From: Sphaerisporangium perillae
Lineage (GTDB): Bacteria > Actinomycetota > Actinomycetes > Streptosporangiales > Streptosporangiaceae
NCBI RefSeq assembly: GCF_023276435.1
Contig: NZ_JALLPO010000006.1
Span: forward strand, 124,001-188,000
Reading direction: 5' to 3'
DNA length: 64,000 nucleotides
A model generated the notes under the pieces. The model ran no database searches. It was not told the origin of the DNA and worked only from the letters and a program-made list of their open reading frames with translations. Numbering within the stretch: position 1 is the first letter of the stretch; each line of letters begins with the position of its first letter. The position numbers and the translations under genes are program-made. Positions 8,179 to 15,839 of the stretch are shown piece by piece.

Positions 8179-10724
8179 TCGCGGCGAGATTGCCGGCCGC
8201 GCTGCTCCTCTTGATCGCCACGGTGACGGCCGCCGCGCCGGACGGGATCGCCGAACGGGACTTCACGCGGGCCTGGGTGACCGAGGTACGGCCGGGCTAC
8301 GCCGCGCCCAGCGTGTTCGTCGCCGACGACGACCTGGTGCTGCGCGACAGCACGTCGGTGTCGGCCCTGGACCCCCGGACCGGGATCGTGCGATGGCGGC
8401 ACGTCTTCACGCGTTCCATGCCGTCGGACTGGATCGCCCAGGGAGGGACACTGGTCGCCGTCTCCATGGGGCCGGCGCCGAAGGGTGACACGACCTCCGT
8501 CACCGGTCTGTCCCGCGCCGACGGAACGGTCCGCTGGGAACGTCCCGGCCTCGGCGGGGCGGGCGACTGGCGCGGGCCGTTCGGCGGGGCCGGGCCGATC
8601 TCCGCCGTTCCGGCGTGGGACGCCGGACGGCGGGAGGTCGTCGGACTGGCGCCGGAGTCGGGCGCCGCGAAATGGACGGCGAAGCTCCCCGGCGGCTGCG
8701 ATTCGGTCCTGTCGTCGGGCTCCGCCCCGGCGGCGGTCGTGCTGGTGGCGCGGTGCGACCTCGGGAGCATGCTCCTGGCGCTGGCTCCGGAGACCGGGAC
8801 GACCCGCTGGAGCGCGAGAGTCGGTGGCACGGCGAACCTCTCGGTGCTTCCCGAGGCCGTGGTGCTGGTGCACGACCATCGGCTGACCCTCTACCACCCC
8901 GCGACCGGCCGAGTCATCGTCGAGCGCACCGGATGCTGGGACGCCTGCGTCGCCACCCCGATCGTCGACCTGATCGTCCTCGCCTACGGCGCCGGTTCCG
9001 ACGAGGTGATCGAGGCGTTCGACCCGGCGCGCGGATCGACGAGATGGATTCGCCGCCAACCGGCCTCCGCCGGTCGGTACACGAGACTCCTCGTCGCCGG
9101 GGACCGGCTCTACGGCGTGCTCGACGTGGGTGCCCCTGCGGTGGTGGATCTCATCGATCCGGTGTCCGGAACCGGGCGGCGAACGCGGCTTCCACAGCTC
9201 GGCGACCCGTTCTCCGCCACCGGATCCCTGCTCCTGACGGCCTGGCAAACCGGCGACGCCGGGCAGGCGGCCCAGGTACGTCTCGCCGCTTTCCAGCACC
9301 ACGAGGACATCGTCCAGCGCGTCTCCGCCGCCGCGTGGCCGGGGAGGTCCGCATGCGATCTGCTGTCCGCCGAGGATCTGGCGCCTCTCGGCCCGGACTA
9401 CCGCGAGAAGCCGGACGACCTGCCGTCGGCGGCCGGCTGCCGATACACGGGGAAGGGCATGGAGATCGCCGTCCGCGTGTGGACGGAACCCTCCGCCCGC
9501 CTGGCGGAGGAGTTGTTCGGCGAGCTCAAGGACGCCGTGGGCGGCGTGCGCACATCGGCGCTCGCCGATGACGACTTCACCTCGGGCGCGCACGTCCGAT
9601 CGGTGTACGTGCGCGAGGGCCGCACCGTCATCCGGGTGTCCTCGGTCTACATTCCGCTGCGCGGCGCCCTGCGGGCCATGGCGAGAGAGGCCGCCCGGCG
9701 AGTGCGCGGCGGCGCGGTCGCCTATCCGCCCTATCCGGCCCGGTGGCGGGCGGACACCACCGCCGCCGCCCCGGCGGAGTCATCCGATGCTCTCGTCAGG
9801 CTAGCGGGAACCTCGGTGACCATCCATGAGCCTGCCGGGTCGCCGCTGACCCTGCGCGCGTACAACCCGTTCAACGACGGCCCCACCCGGCTCCGGCAGG
9901 CTTCGGGGGCGGCGTTCTCCTCGGCCGCCGGGCGTTACACCGCCCTGTCACCGGACGGCCGGTGGGGGCTGGCCTTGTCGGACCGATGGTCCAAGGGCAG
10001 GGACGTGGTCACATTGGCCGACCTGCGGACCGGCCGGAGTCGTGCGATCACCATGCCGGTCGTCCAACCGCTGTGGAGCGCCGCCCCCGTCTGGTCCAGG
10101 GACGGCGGAAAACTCCTGTTCACCGTCCGGCGAAAGGACGATGATGACGGCGGCTCCACCCGAGTCGGTTTCATCACCATGGACGTCCCCTCCGGAAAGC
10201 CGGTGTTCGTCCCCACGGACGCCGACGAGGACCTCGGAGAGTTCGATTTCTTCTGGAACGCGGACGAGACGGGGGTGGTGTCGAGCTTCGGCGTGGAGGA
10301 GTCCGAGAACTCCGATGCCGAGGATCCCTCCTACGACACCTACGCGCTGCGCTTCCTTGACCTGTCGGGGAAGCCGACGGGCACAGTGGAGAACGTGGGT
10401 GACCCGGATCTGGGCATGCCGGATCCGTACTCCCCCTCGCGGTCCAGGTTCGTGGCGCACTGCCCTCGACATTGGGGGGCGCTGTGCGTCAGCGACGCGA
10501 CGACCGGTGCGCCGCTGGTCCGCGTCGACCTGTACACCGAGCGGCTCATCGGGTGGTACGACGAGGATCACCTGGTGGTATGGCAGCGCGTGGGCGAGGG
10601 GTACCAGGCCGCCGTCGTCGACTTCGCCGGGCGGGTCGTCGGCCGGCTGGCGGAGTCCACGACGGTCCGGGAGGCCGATACCGAGCTGTTCTACGTCCGC
10701 CGGGATCGGCCTGCACCGCCATAG
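8172..10724 (+). CDS. Large secreted beta-propeller protein
   Basis: 850 residues, beginning with a signal peptide (MLIAARLPAALLLLIATVTA). Residues about 45-380 carry PQQ-type repeats (DPRTGIVRWRH, ADGTVRWERP, ETGTTRWSARV). A middle section (about 390-510) resembles the C-terminal domain of the 5834-7348 lipoprotein, beginning with a similar SACDLLSAEDLAPL motif. The last third (about 590-845) looks like a second, TolB/WD40-type propeller with SPDGRWGLALSD and SRDGGKLLFTVR. The shared architecture suggests duplication of an ancestral gene. A small hairpin follows before the convergent gene. Enzymatic activity is not indicated. Confidence 0.65.
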   Translation: MLIAARLPAALLLLIATVTAAAPDGIAERDFTRAWVTEVRPGYAAPSVFVADDDLVLRDSTSVSALDPRTGIVRWRHVFTRSMPSDWIAQGGTLVAVSMGPAPKGDTTSVTGLSRADGTVRWERPGLGGAGDWRGPFGGAGPISAVPAWDAGRREVVGLAPESGAAKWTAKLPGGCDSVLSSGSAPAAVVLVARCDLGSMLLALAPETGTTRWSARVGGTANLSVLPEAVVLVHDHRLTLYHPATGRVIVERTGCWDACVATPIVDLIVLAYGAGSDEVIEAFDPARGSTRWIRRQPASAGRYTRLLVAGDRLYGVLDVGAPAVVDLIDPVSGTGRRTRLPQLGDPFSATGSLLLTAWQTGDAGQAAQVRLAAFQHHEDIVQRVSAAAWPGRSACDLLSAEDLAPLGPDYREKPDDLPSAAGCRYTGKGMEIAVRVWTEPSARLAEELFGELKDAVGGVRTSALADDDFTSGAHVRSVYVREGRTVIRVSSVYIPLRGALRAMAREAARRVRGGAVAYPPYPARWRADTTAAAPAESSDALVRLAGTSVTIHEPAGSPLTLRAYNPFNDGPTRLRQASGAAFSSAAGRYTALSPDGRWGLALSDRWSKGRDVVTLADLRTGRSRAITMPVVQPLWSAAPVWSRDGGKLLFTVRRKDDDDGGSTRVGFITMDVPSGKPVFVPTDADEDLGEFDFFWNADETGVVSSFGVEESENSDAEDPSYDTYALRFLDLSGKPTGTVENVGDPDLGMPDPYSPSRSRFVAHCPRHWGALCVSDATTGAPLVRVDLYTERLIGWYDEDHLVVWQRVGEGYQAAVVDFAGRVVGRLAESTTVREADTELFYVRRDRPAPP

Positions 10725-10741
10725 CGGACATCCCACCAGGA

Positions 10742-10756
10742 AGCGGCTTCGCCGCT
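10742..10756. terminator. Short hairpin between convergent genes
   Basis: AGCGGC, a TTC loop and GCCGCT form a perfect 6-bp stem 17 bp after the propeller gene and 12 bp before the end of the convergent gene. There is no U-run, so function is only suggested by position. Confidence 0.4.
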
Positions 10757-10768
10757 GACCTCGAACAG

Positions 10769-11500
10769 TCAGGCGGGGAGGAGCCAGGTGGCCTTGGCGG
10801 CGGCGACCAGGGTGCCGTCGACCTCGTACACGGCGCTCTCGCCGAAGAGCTTGCGTCCCTCGCGGCCCGTGGCACGTGCCACTACGGAGTAGGTGCCGTT
10901 GGGGTACACCCGGCGGAAGATCTGGGCCGTGATGCGGCCGAGCAGGCCCGGGCCGCCGGCCGGGGCGTTGGCCCAGCCCGTGGGGCAGTCCAGCGCGGCC
11001 CACACGAGGGCGGCGGGGACGACGCCGTCCTCCTCGGTGACGGTGACCGGAACCCGCCAGCCTGCCGCGATCAGGCCGGTGCCCTCCACAGGGCCGGGGA
11101 AGATCCGCAGGCCGTCACCTGGGTCGCGCAGGCCGCAGACGAAGCATTCTGGGGCGGGATGGCGCCCGGTCAGGCCGGCGAACCCGGCCTCGGCGCGGGC
11201 GGCCTCGGTGAAGGGCACGAACGGCGGCGGGGTGACGTCCTGCGCCACGGGGATTGCCTCTGCCAGCACCTCCCCGCCGTGGGCCAGGGAGGCCGAGTTG
11301 GCCATGTGGGTGACGACCAGGGGGGTGTCCAAGGGGATCGGTCTGCGCAGGGTCACCTCGATCGCGTGCGCGCCGTCCAAGGTGCCCGCCAAGGTGCCCG
11401 CCAGCGTCCCCGCGCTCCAGCCACCGTTCGCGGTGCCCTCGGGACCACGGAAGCGGGCCGGAACGGCCAGCGAGGTTTGCAGACCGGCATCGGTCGTCAT
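10769..11500 (-). CDS. Hotdog-fold thioesterase-like protein
   Basis: 243 residues from the ATG at 11500; an upstream in-frame ATG at 11566 would add 22 non-conserved residues, and a G-run sits just before 11500. The sequence fits a double hotdog layout: an N-terminal half with NGGWSAGTLAG, and a second half beginning with the CFVCG...GL motif often seen in acyl-CoA thioesterase-like proteins, then FRRVYPNGTYSVVARATG. A short tandem of GTLAGTLAGTL residues reflects a small DNA duplication near 11380-11410. Probably acts on an acyl-CoA thioester in the cytoplasm; substrate unknown. Confidence 0.65.
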   Translation of the reverse strand: MTTDAGLQTSLAVPARFRGPEGTANGGWSAGTLAGTLAGTLDGAHAIEVTLRRPIPLDTPLVVTHMANSASLAHGGEVLAEAIPVAQDVTPPPFVPFTEAARAEAGFAGLTGRHPAPECFVCGLRDPGDGLRIFPGPVEGTGLIAAGWRVPVTVTEEDGVVPAALVWAALDCPTGWANAPAGGPGLLGRITAQIFRRVYPNGTYSVVARATGREGRKLFGESAVYEVDGTLVAAAKATWLLPA

Positions 11501-12156
11501 CCTGTGCACCCCCCATATTGCTTCACACCAAGAAGCACAATCGTAAAAATGGTGAGATAGCGTCACATTTTACTCATACGACTCAGACCGCCATCACACC
11601 AGGTGGCCATGACGGACCCGTTAGCCGTGGGTAACGGCGGCGTGACATCCGGGGGGGTGAAGGCACGCGACGCGCTCCCCCACCGTCCCGGCCGCCGCAT
11701 CCCGGCAGGTCGCATGAGAGAGCAACCATCCAGACCACGGCACGATTCCCGGCGAAAACCCATCCCCAGGGAAAACCTCGGGCACGGGGACGCCCTGAGG
11801 CAGTCCCCGGCCCCGGGCTGGTGACTCCGACGCCGAACTCGTCGGGCGCAAGGCTGGAGGAGGTGTCCAGCACCACGAAAGCCGTAGCCGCCGTCTACCG
11901 CCCACGTTTACCCGTGATCTCAATCAAACGCATGACGACATTGCTTTCTGGCCGCGGAGGTTGATACCGGAATGTCTGCCACCGGGCACAACTATCGGGT
12001 TGTCCAGGGCTCGGGCAAGACACGGGATACGTTGGCCGGACGCGACCCGCGCGGGCAGATCGCCCACAAGGGTGAGAAAGCGCCGATCCAGGCCAGCCGC
12101 CGATGGCACGTGGAGCGCAAGCGAACAGCAGTGCTCAATGACGACGGAGGTTTGAC
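11501..12156. other. Gene-free stretch
   Basis: No convincing coding region. Small open frames here lack codon bias and protein-like composition. The left 80 bp are AT-richer and likely hold the promoter of the thioesterase-like gene. A short inverted repeat, CCGTTA (11618-11623) and TAACGG (11632-11637), is present. Confidence 0.5.
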
Positions 12157-12510
12157 GTGGCAAAGCTCACCTACTCTGCTATCGCATCCCTCGACGGATA
12201 CGTGGAGGACAAGCGCGGCAATATCGAGTGGGCGGCCCCCGATGACGAGGTGCACGCGTTCGTCAATGACCTCGAGCGGCCGATCGGCACCTACCTCTAC
12301 GGGCGTCGGATGTACGAGACGATGGTGTACTGGGAGACCGTGAGCACCAGCGGCGATCAACCCGCGGTAACCCGGGACTTCGCGGAGATCTGGCGAGCGG
12401 GCGAAAAGATCGTGTACTCGCGGACGCTCCAGACGCCATCGAGCGCACGGACGCGGATCGAGCGCGATTTCGATCCTGTAGCCCCGAGGGACCACACGTC
12501 GCAGTTGTGA
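12157..12510 (+). pseudogene. Truncated dihydrofolate reductase-family (RibD C-domain-like) gene
   Basis: The start is intact: GTG at 12157 with GGAGG seven bases upstream. Residues 1-110 read well as the N-terminal part of the dihydrofolate-reductase-like family (AKLTYSAIASLDGYVED, YLYGRRMYETM, KIVYSRTLQT). Homology then stops and the frame ends at 117 residues, while family members run to about 185-190, so the last 75 or so residues are missing. The break falls about 10-30 bp before the mobile-element end sequence at 12520, which suggests the truncation came from an insertion or deletion at that end. Confidence 0.7.
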
Positions 12511-12519
12511 TCAGCCCGA

Positions 12520-12628
12520 TCGTGACCTGGCGAAACATCCGAAGCACCTTGATGACCTGGCGTTCGGTGTCTCGGTGGTTCTCGGTGTTTCGCGGTGTTT
12601 CGCGGCTGATCACGATGTCATGTGCCCC
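12520..12628 (+). repeat. Element-end repeat A
   Basis: This stretch resembles 15450-15548. Both begin with TCGTGACCTGG, share ACCTGGCGT and TCTCG(A/G)TGGTTCTCG in the middle, and end with CACGA(A/T)GTCATGTGCCC. The second copy lies directly beside the displaced glnA2 3' end, so these are probably the ends of related integrated elements. Confidence 0.55.
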
Positions 12629-12743
12629 GTTGGTACGGCAGGTCGGGGCCGAAGTCGACGCGCTTGCGACGGCGGGGGTGGCTGTTTAACGGTGTATTGC
12701 CCTGGTCTCAATATGCTGGTTGGGGGATGGGGGGTGCTTCGCG

Positions 12744-13175
12744 ATGCCCGATGTCGTGGACCGGCTGACCAGTGCGTTGAACACGCATGATCTCGACGCG
12801 GCGATGCGGTGCTACCGGCCGGACGCGGTGGCGGTAACGCCGGAGATGGAGTTGGGGGGCCTCGAGGAGATCGGCTCCTTCTTCGCGCAGCTATGGCAGG
12901 GGTTCCCCGACATCCACTACACGGTGTGGGAGAAGATCGTCAGCGGGGACGCCATCGCGGCCGAGATGGTGGGAGTCGGCACGCACACTGGGCCGTGGTT
13001 GGTCGTTGGGGGCGAGGTGCTGGAGGCGACGGGCCGCGCCATCGCGGTGCGCTCCTCCTGGTTCTGGAACCTGGAGGACGGTCTGATCGCCAGCCAGCGT
13101 GTCTACTACGACCAGTTGCAGATATACGCGCAGCTCGGGATGCGCCTCCCCCTCGACTTCGAGCCGTCCCGCTAG
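12744..13175 (+). CDS. SnoaL-like / ester cyclase-type protein
   Basis: 143 residues from the ATG at 12744, preceded by a G-rich ribosome-binding stretch. The order MPDVVDRLTSALNTHDLDAA, CYRPDAVAVTP, FFAQLWQGFPDIHYTV and RSSWFWNLEDGLIASQRVYYD is typical of SnoaL-like small alpha+beta barrel proteins of the NTF2 superfamily, about 130-145 residues long. These include polyketide cyclases, but most members have unknown substrates. No biosynthetic genes are adjacent. It lies between two element-like end sequences and may be cargo. Confidence 0.7.
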   Translation: MPDVVDRLTSALNTHDLDAAMRCYRPDAVAVTPEMELGGLEEIGSFFAQLWQGFPDIHYTVWEKIVSGDAIAAEMVGVGTHTGPWLVVGGEVLEATGRAIAVRSSWFWNLEDGLIASQRVYYDQLQIYAQLGMRLPLDFEPSR

Positions 13176-13479
13176 CCGTCGCACCATCCCGGCTGCCGTC
13201 GACCCCACCGCGGAGCGGCAGCGGGCCGGCGACGGAGGCCCCGCTCCTTCATCGCATCAAGCCCGGCGCGCGGGGAACGTGCCGCCCACCCCACAGGCGG
13301 CCCAGTTCCGACGTGGTAGCGGCCGGGGGTATCACGCTGAGCGCGGCCACCTGGCCGCGGGTGAGACAGGCCAGGACCGGCCGGCTTCGCTGCTGTAGTA
13401 CGCCACGATCTTCCGAACTTCGACTGGAGACGCGTGCAACCGAGGAGCCGGGGTGGTCTCCCGATGCCCCTCGATGCTC
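13176..13479. other. Gene-free stretch between SnoaL-like and TetR genes
   Basis: About 300 bp without a supported gene, hairpin or repeat. Confidence 0.45.
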
Positions 13480-14124
13480 TCAGCGCAGGACCGCGCCGGC
13501 GACGGTCTCGTTGATCCAGCTCTCCCACCGGTCGGGCGTCCATCCGCGTGCCTCGGTGAGCAGGAGATAGACCTCGTGGCTGACGAGCGTGAAGACGATG
13601 TCGGCCGCTTCCTGGACGGTCAGTTCCGGCCGGAGAGCCTGTTTGTCCCCGAGCTGCCGCACGAGGGCGTGGTGGGCGATGAAGCGTTGTCGTTGGTTGG
13701 TCTCCCACTGCGCGGCCATCTCGGGGTCGGCGCCGGCGGCGTCGCGGACGACCTTCATGATCGGCGCGACGCGGCCGAAGATGACGCGGCTGTTGCTCAG
13801 CCAGATGGCCAGCGCCCGCCGGCCGTCAGGCTCCTCGCGCACCTGCCGCACCCACGGCCGGTCCAGCATCGGAATCGGCTCGTCGTCGCCGACGGACATT
13901 ACGTCGACGACCTCCTTGAGGACCGTGGCCTTGTTGCCGAAGTGGAAGTACACGGTCTGCACCGCGACCCCCGCCGCGCCGGCGATCTGATCCAGGGTCG
14001 TCGCCGCGTATCCGTGCCGCAGGAACAGCTCCAGGGCTCCGTCTATGATCCGGCGCCGTGTCGCCCGGGCCTGGGCGGCCCGGCGGGTGCCGCGTCCGGC
14101 CGTGCTCTTGACGCAGTCGCTCAT
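13480..14124 (-). CDS. TetR-family transcriptional regulator
   Basis: 214 residues. A TetR N-terminal DNA-binding domain lies at about 22-68 (RRRIIDGALELFLRHGYAAT, then TLDQIAGAAGVAVQTVYFHF). The C-terminal domain (70-214) is helical and ligand-binding by family. It is divergent from the VOC and cupin genes, with 68 bp between starts that hold two inverted repeats. It probably represses itself and the divergent genes until a small hydrophobic ligand binds; the ligand is unknown. Confidence 0.85.
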   Translation of the reverse strand: MSDCVKSTAGRGTRRAAQARATRRRIIDGALELFLRHGYAATTLDQIAGAAGVAVQTVYFHFGNKATVLKEVVDVMSVGDDEPIPMLDRPWVRQVREEPDGRRALAIWLSNSRVIFGRVAPIMKVVRDAAGADPEMAAQWETNQRQRFIAHHALVRQLGDKQALRPELTVQEAADIVFTLVSHEVYLLLTEARGWTPDRWESWINETVAGAVLR

Positions 14125-14127
14125 TCG

Positions 14128-14168
14128 TTAGAGGCTACTCTAAAGAAATTCGCTAGAGTTAACTCTAG
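14128..14168. promoter_or_regulatory. Two palindromic operator candidates for the TetR regulator
   Basis: TTAGAG-GCTA-CTCTAA at 14128-14143 and the perfect 16-bp palindrome CTAGAGTTAACTCTAG at 14153-14168 lie in the short region between the divergent TetR and VOC genes. Both share the half-site TAGAG, as expected for a TetR dimer. The second ends 14 bp before the VOC ribosome-binding site. Confidence 0.75.
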
Positions 14169-14192
14169 TGAACCATTCAGTCGGAGGTGATC

Positions 14193-14609
14193 ATGGACTT
14201 GGCGATCAGCGGCTTCCACCACGTCAAACTCCCGGTGACGGATGTGGTGCGCAGCCGCGACTGGTACGAGCGGGTGCTCGGCCTGCAGACGCACATGGAG
14301 TTCGTCGAAGAGGGCACCCTCATGGGGATCGCCATGCGCGACGCGAACGACACGATGGACCTGGCCGTACGGCACGACCCCGCGAGGGCGGCCGCGCTGG
14401 CCGGATTCGACCCGATCGCCCTGTGTGTGCCCAGCACCCGCGACCTGGACACCTGGAAGCGGCGGCTGGACGATCTGGCGGAACCTCACGGCGGCATCGT
14501 CACCGGGCATGTCGGTCAGGTGCTCGTGGGCCTGCACGATCCCGACGGCATCGAGGTACGGCTCTACGCTCCGGCCGGCGACGACTCAGGAGGACCTGAT
14601 GAGCTTTGA
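14193..14609 (+). CDS. VOC-family (glyoxalase/bleomycin-resistance-type) protein
   Basis: 138 residues from the ATG at 14193, six bases after GGAGG; the GTG at 14187 overlaps that site and is less likely. The sequence shows the paired beta-alpha-beta-beta-beta modules of the vicinal oxygen chelate fold: GFHHVKLPVTDVVRSRDWYE at the start and GLHDPDGIEVRLY at the end, with metal-ligand candidates His (FHHVKL) and Glu (IEVRLY). The stop overlaps the cupin start by 11 bp. The substrate is unknown; detoxification or ring cleavage of an aromatic is possible. Confidence 0.8.
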   Translation: MDLAISGFHHVKLPVTDVVRSRDWYERVLGLQTHMEFVEEGTLMGIAMRDANDTMDLAVRHDPARAAALAGFDPIALCVPSTRDLDTWKRRLDDLAEPHGGIVTGHVGQVLVGLHDPDGIEVRLYAPAGDDSGGPDEL

Positions 14610-15096
14610 TCCCACCGGTTACCTGCTCGGCACCGACGATGGGCCGCACCTGTGGTTCCTGGACACCCGGATGAGCGTGAAGGCGGGCGCGGACCAGACC
14701 GGGGGCGCCTTCACCCTCATCGAGTGGTCCGCGCCGGCCGGATTCGGGCCGCCGCTCCATGTCCACGACCGCGAGGACGAGGCGTTCTACGTTCTCGACG
14801 GCGAGATCACCATCGATTGCGGCGACCACCACTGGACCGCGGGACCCGGCGACTTCGCCTTCCTGCCCCGCCGAATCCCGCACGCCTTCGTCGTCACCGG
14901 CGGACCGGTCCGCGGCCTGCAGCTGACCACCCCGTCCGGGTTCGAGCAGTTCATCGCCGAGATCGGCCGCCCCGCCGAACACCCCGGCCTGCCGGCTCCG
15001 TCCCCGCCCGACATCCCCCTGCTGATCGAGGCCGGCAGCCGTTACGGCCACCAGATCCTCGGCCCGCCCCCGGCCGCGGCGCCGGCTCACGGCTGA
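14599..15096 (+). CDS. Cupin-domain protein (quercetinase-like)
   Basis: 165 residues from the ATG at 14599, with AGGAGG upstream and an 11-bp overlap with the VOC gene, so coupled translation is likely. The cupin motif is complete: LHVHDREDEAFYVLDGEI supplies the two His and the Glu of motif 1, and PGDFAFLPRRIPHAF supplies the His of motif 2. A metal-dependent enzyme is therefore plausible. The TetR/VOC/cupin arrangement looks like a small inducible module for one compound. Confidence 0.8.
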   Translation: MSFDPTGYLLGTDDGPHLWFLDTRMSVKAGADQTGGAFTLIEWSAPAGFGPPLHVHDREDEAFYVLDGEITIDCGDHHWTAGPGDFAFLPRRIPHAFVVTGGPVRGLQLTTPSGFEQFIAEIGRPAEHPGLPAPSPPDIPLLIEAGSRYGHQILGPPPAAAPAHG

Positions 15097-15173
15097 GCCG
15101 TCGCCCTCTTCCCGGACGCCGCACGGCCCTGCCCGCCGGGCGCCGCCAACTGGACGACCGGAGCGACTTCAAC

Positions 15174-15269
15174 GTGCCGAGCAGTGAGGGGCGCACTCGA
15201 CGAGCCGTGGACAGGGCGTATGAGGCCATGCATCTCAGGTCTGACGGCCCACAGACGGCCCAGGATTGA
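15174..15269 (+). pseudogene. 3' end of a tyrosine integrase gene (relic)
   Basis: The frame reads VPSSEGRTRRAVDRAYEA and ends with TGA at 15267-15269. This matches the usual tail after the catalytic Tyr of actinobacterial integrases (compare LMPSATERARRAMDAFFNDG in the larger relic at 18195-19166). The rest of this integrase is gone. It is followed by a hairpin and then the duplicated glnA2 tail, the same order as at 19.1-19.25 kb. Confidence 0.65.
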
Positions 15270-15280
15270 ATGAAACGGCG

Positions 15281-15314
15281 CGAGGCCAACGGCTGTGCAC
15301 CGCTGGCCCCTCGT
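15281..15314. terminator. Hairpin between the integrase relic and the glnA2 tail copy
   Basis: CGAGGCCAACGG and CCGCTGGCCCCTCG flank a CTGTGCA loop; pairing is good apart from one mismatch and a small bulge. The position matches the hairpin at 19195-19233 beside intact glnA2. Confidence 0.5.
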
Positions 15315-15348
15315 CCTTCGTTCAAGGAGAACCGTCTCTGAGCTGCGA

Positions 15349-15435
15349 TTACAGCACCGGCAGGTAGCGGCCGAGCTCGAACTCGGTGACGGTGCGGCGG
15401 TACTCGTGCCACTCCTGGCGTTTGTTGCGCAGGAA
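15349..15435 (-). pseudogene. Duplicated 3' end of glnA2 (28 codons plus stop)
   Basis: Read on the minus strand this encodes FLRNKRQEWHEYRRTVTEFE then LGRYLPVL and TAA, identical in protein to the last 28 residues of intact glnA2. It differs only at a few third positions and in the stop codon (TAA against TGA). Similarity ends abruptly at 15437. This is what an integrase leaves when it inserts at the 3' end of a gene and supplies a replacement end: the original end is displaced to the far side of the element. Confidence 0.85.
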
Positions 15436-15449
15436 GTGACGCCATGTGT

Positions 15450-15548
15450 TCGTGACCTGGGCCGTAGCGCCGACCACCCCGACAACCTGGCGTCATGCAT
15501 CTCGATGGTTCTCGACGTTTCGCACGTGGTCACGAAGTCATGTGCCCT
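15450..15548 (+). repeat. Element-end repeat B
   Basis: Related to 12520-12628 (repeat A); it starts 12 bp after the glnA2 tail copy. Its right end (TGTGCCCTGAAAGTGCC, extending to 15560) also resembles the last bases of the integrase gene at 19146-19164. Confidence 0.55.
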
Positions 15549-15839
15549 GAAAGTGCCCTGATCGCACATTGATCGCTTGGGAGAAGCGCCTACTGTCCGC
15601 GTATCGCCGGCCAGCTCGGCCCTGATGCCAGGTACAGTATCCGCCTTCCTGCTGACCTCTTGAGTGTGAAGCAACTGAAACGGATGCCTGTCCAGCGGAC
15701 ATGGTGCCGGTGACCTGCGCGAACGTCCGTAAGAGTCCGCCAACGTTCGTGGTCATCCGTCGCGGTTCTCACTCACTTCGTCATCGACACCCGATGTGGT
15801 GCAACCCACAAAAAGGAATCTCCTGGCTAAGCTGGAGAA

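Noticed and set aside
11603-11824. 73-codon plus-strand frame
   Set aside because: No ribosome-binding site, Arg/Pro-rich product and no recognisable pattern.
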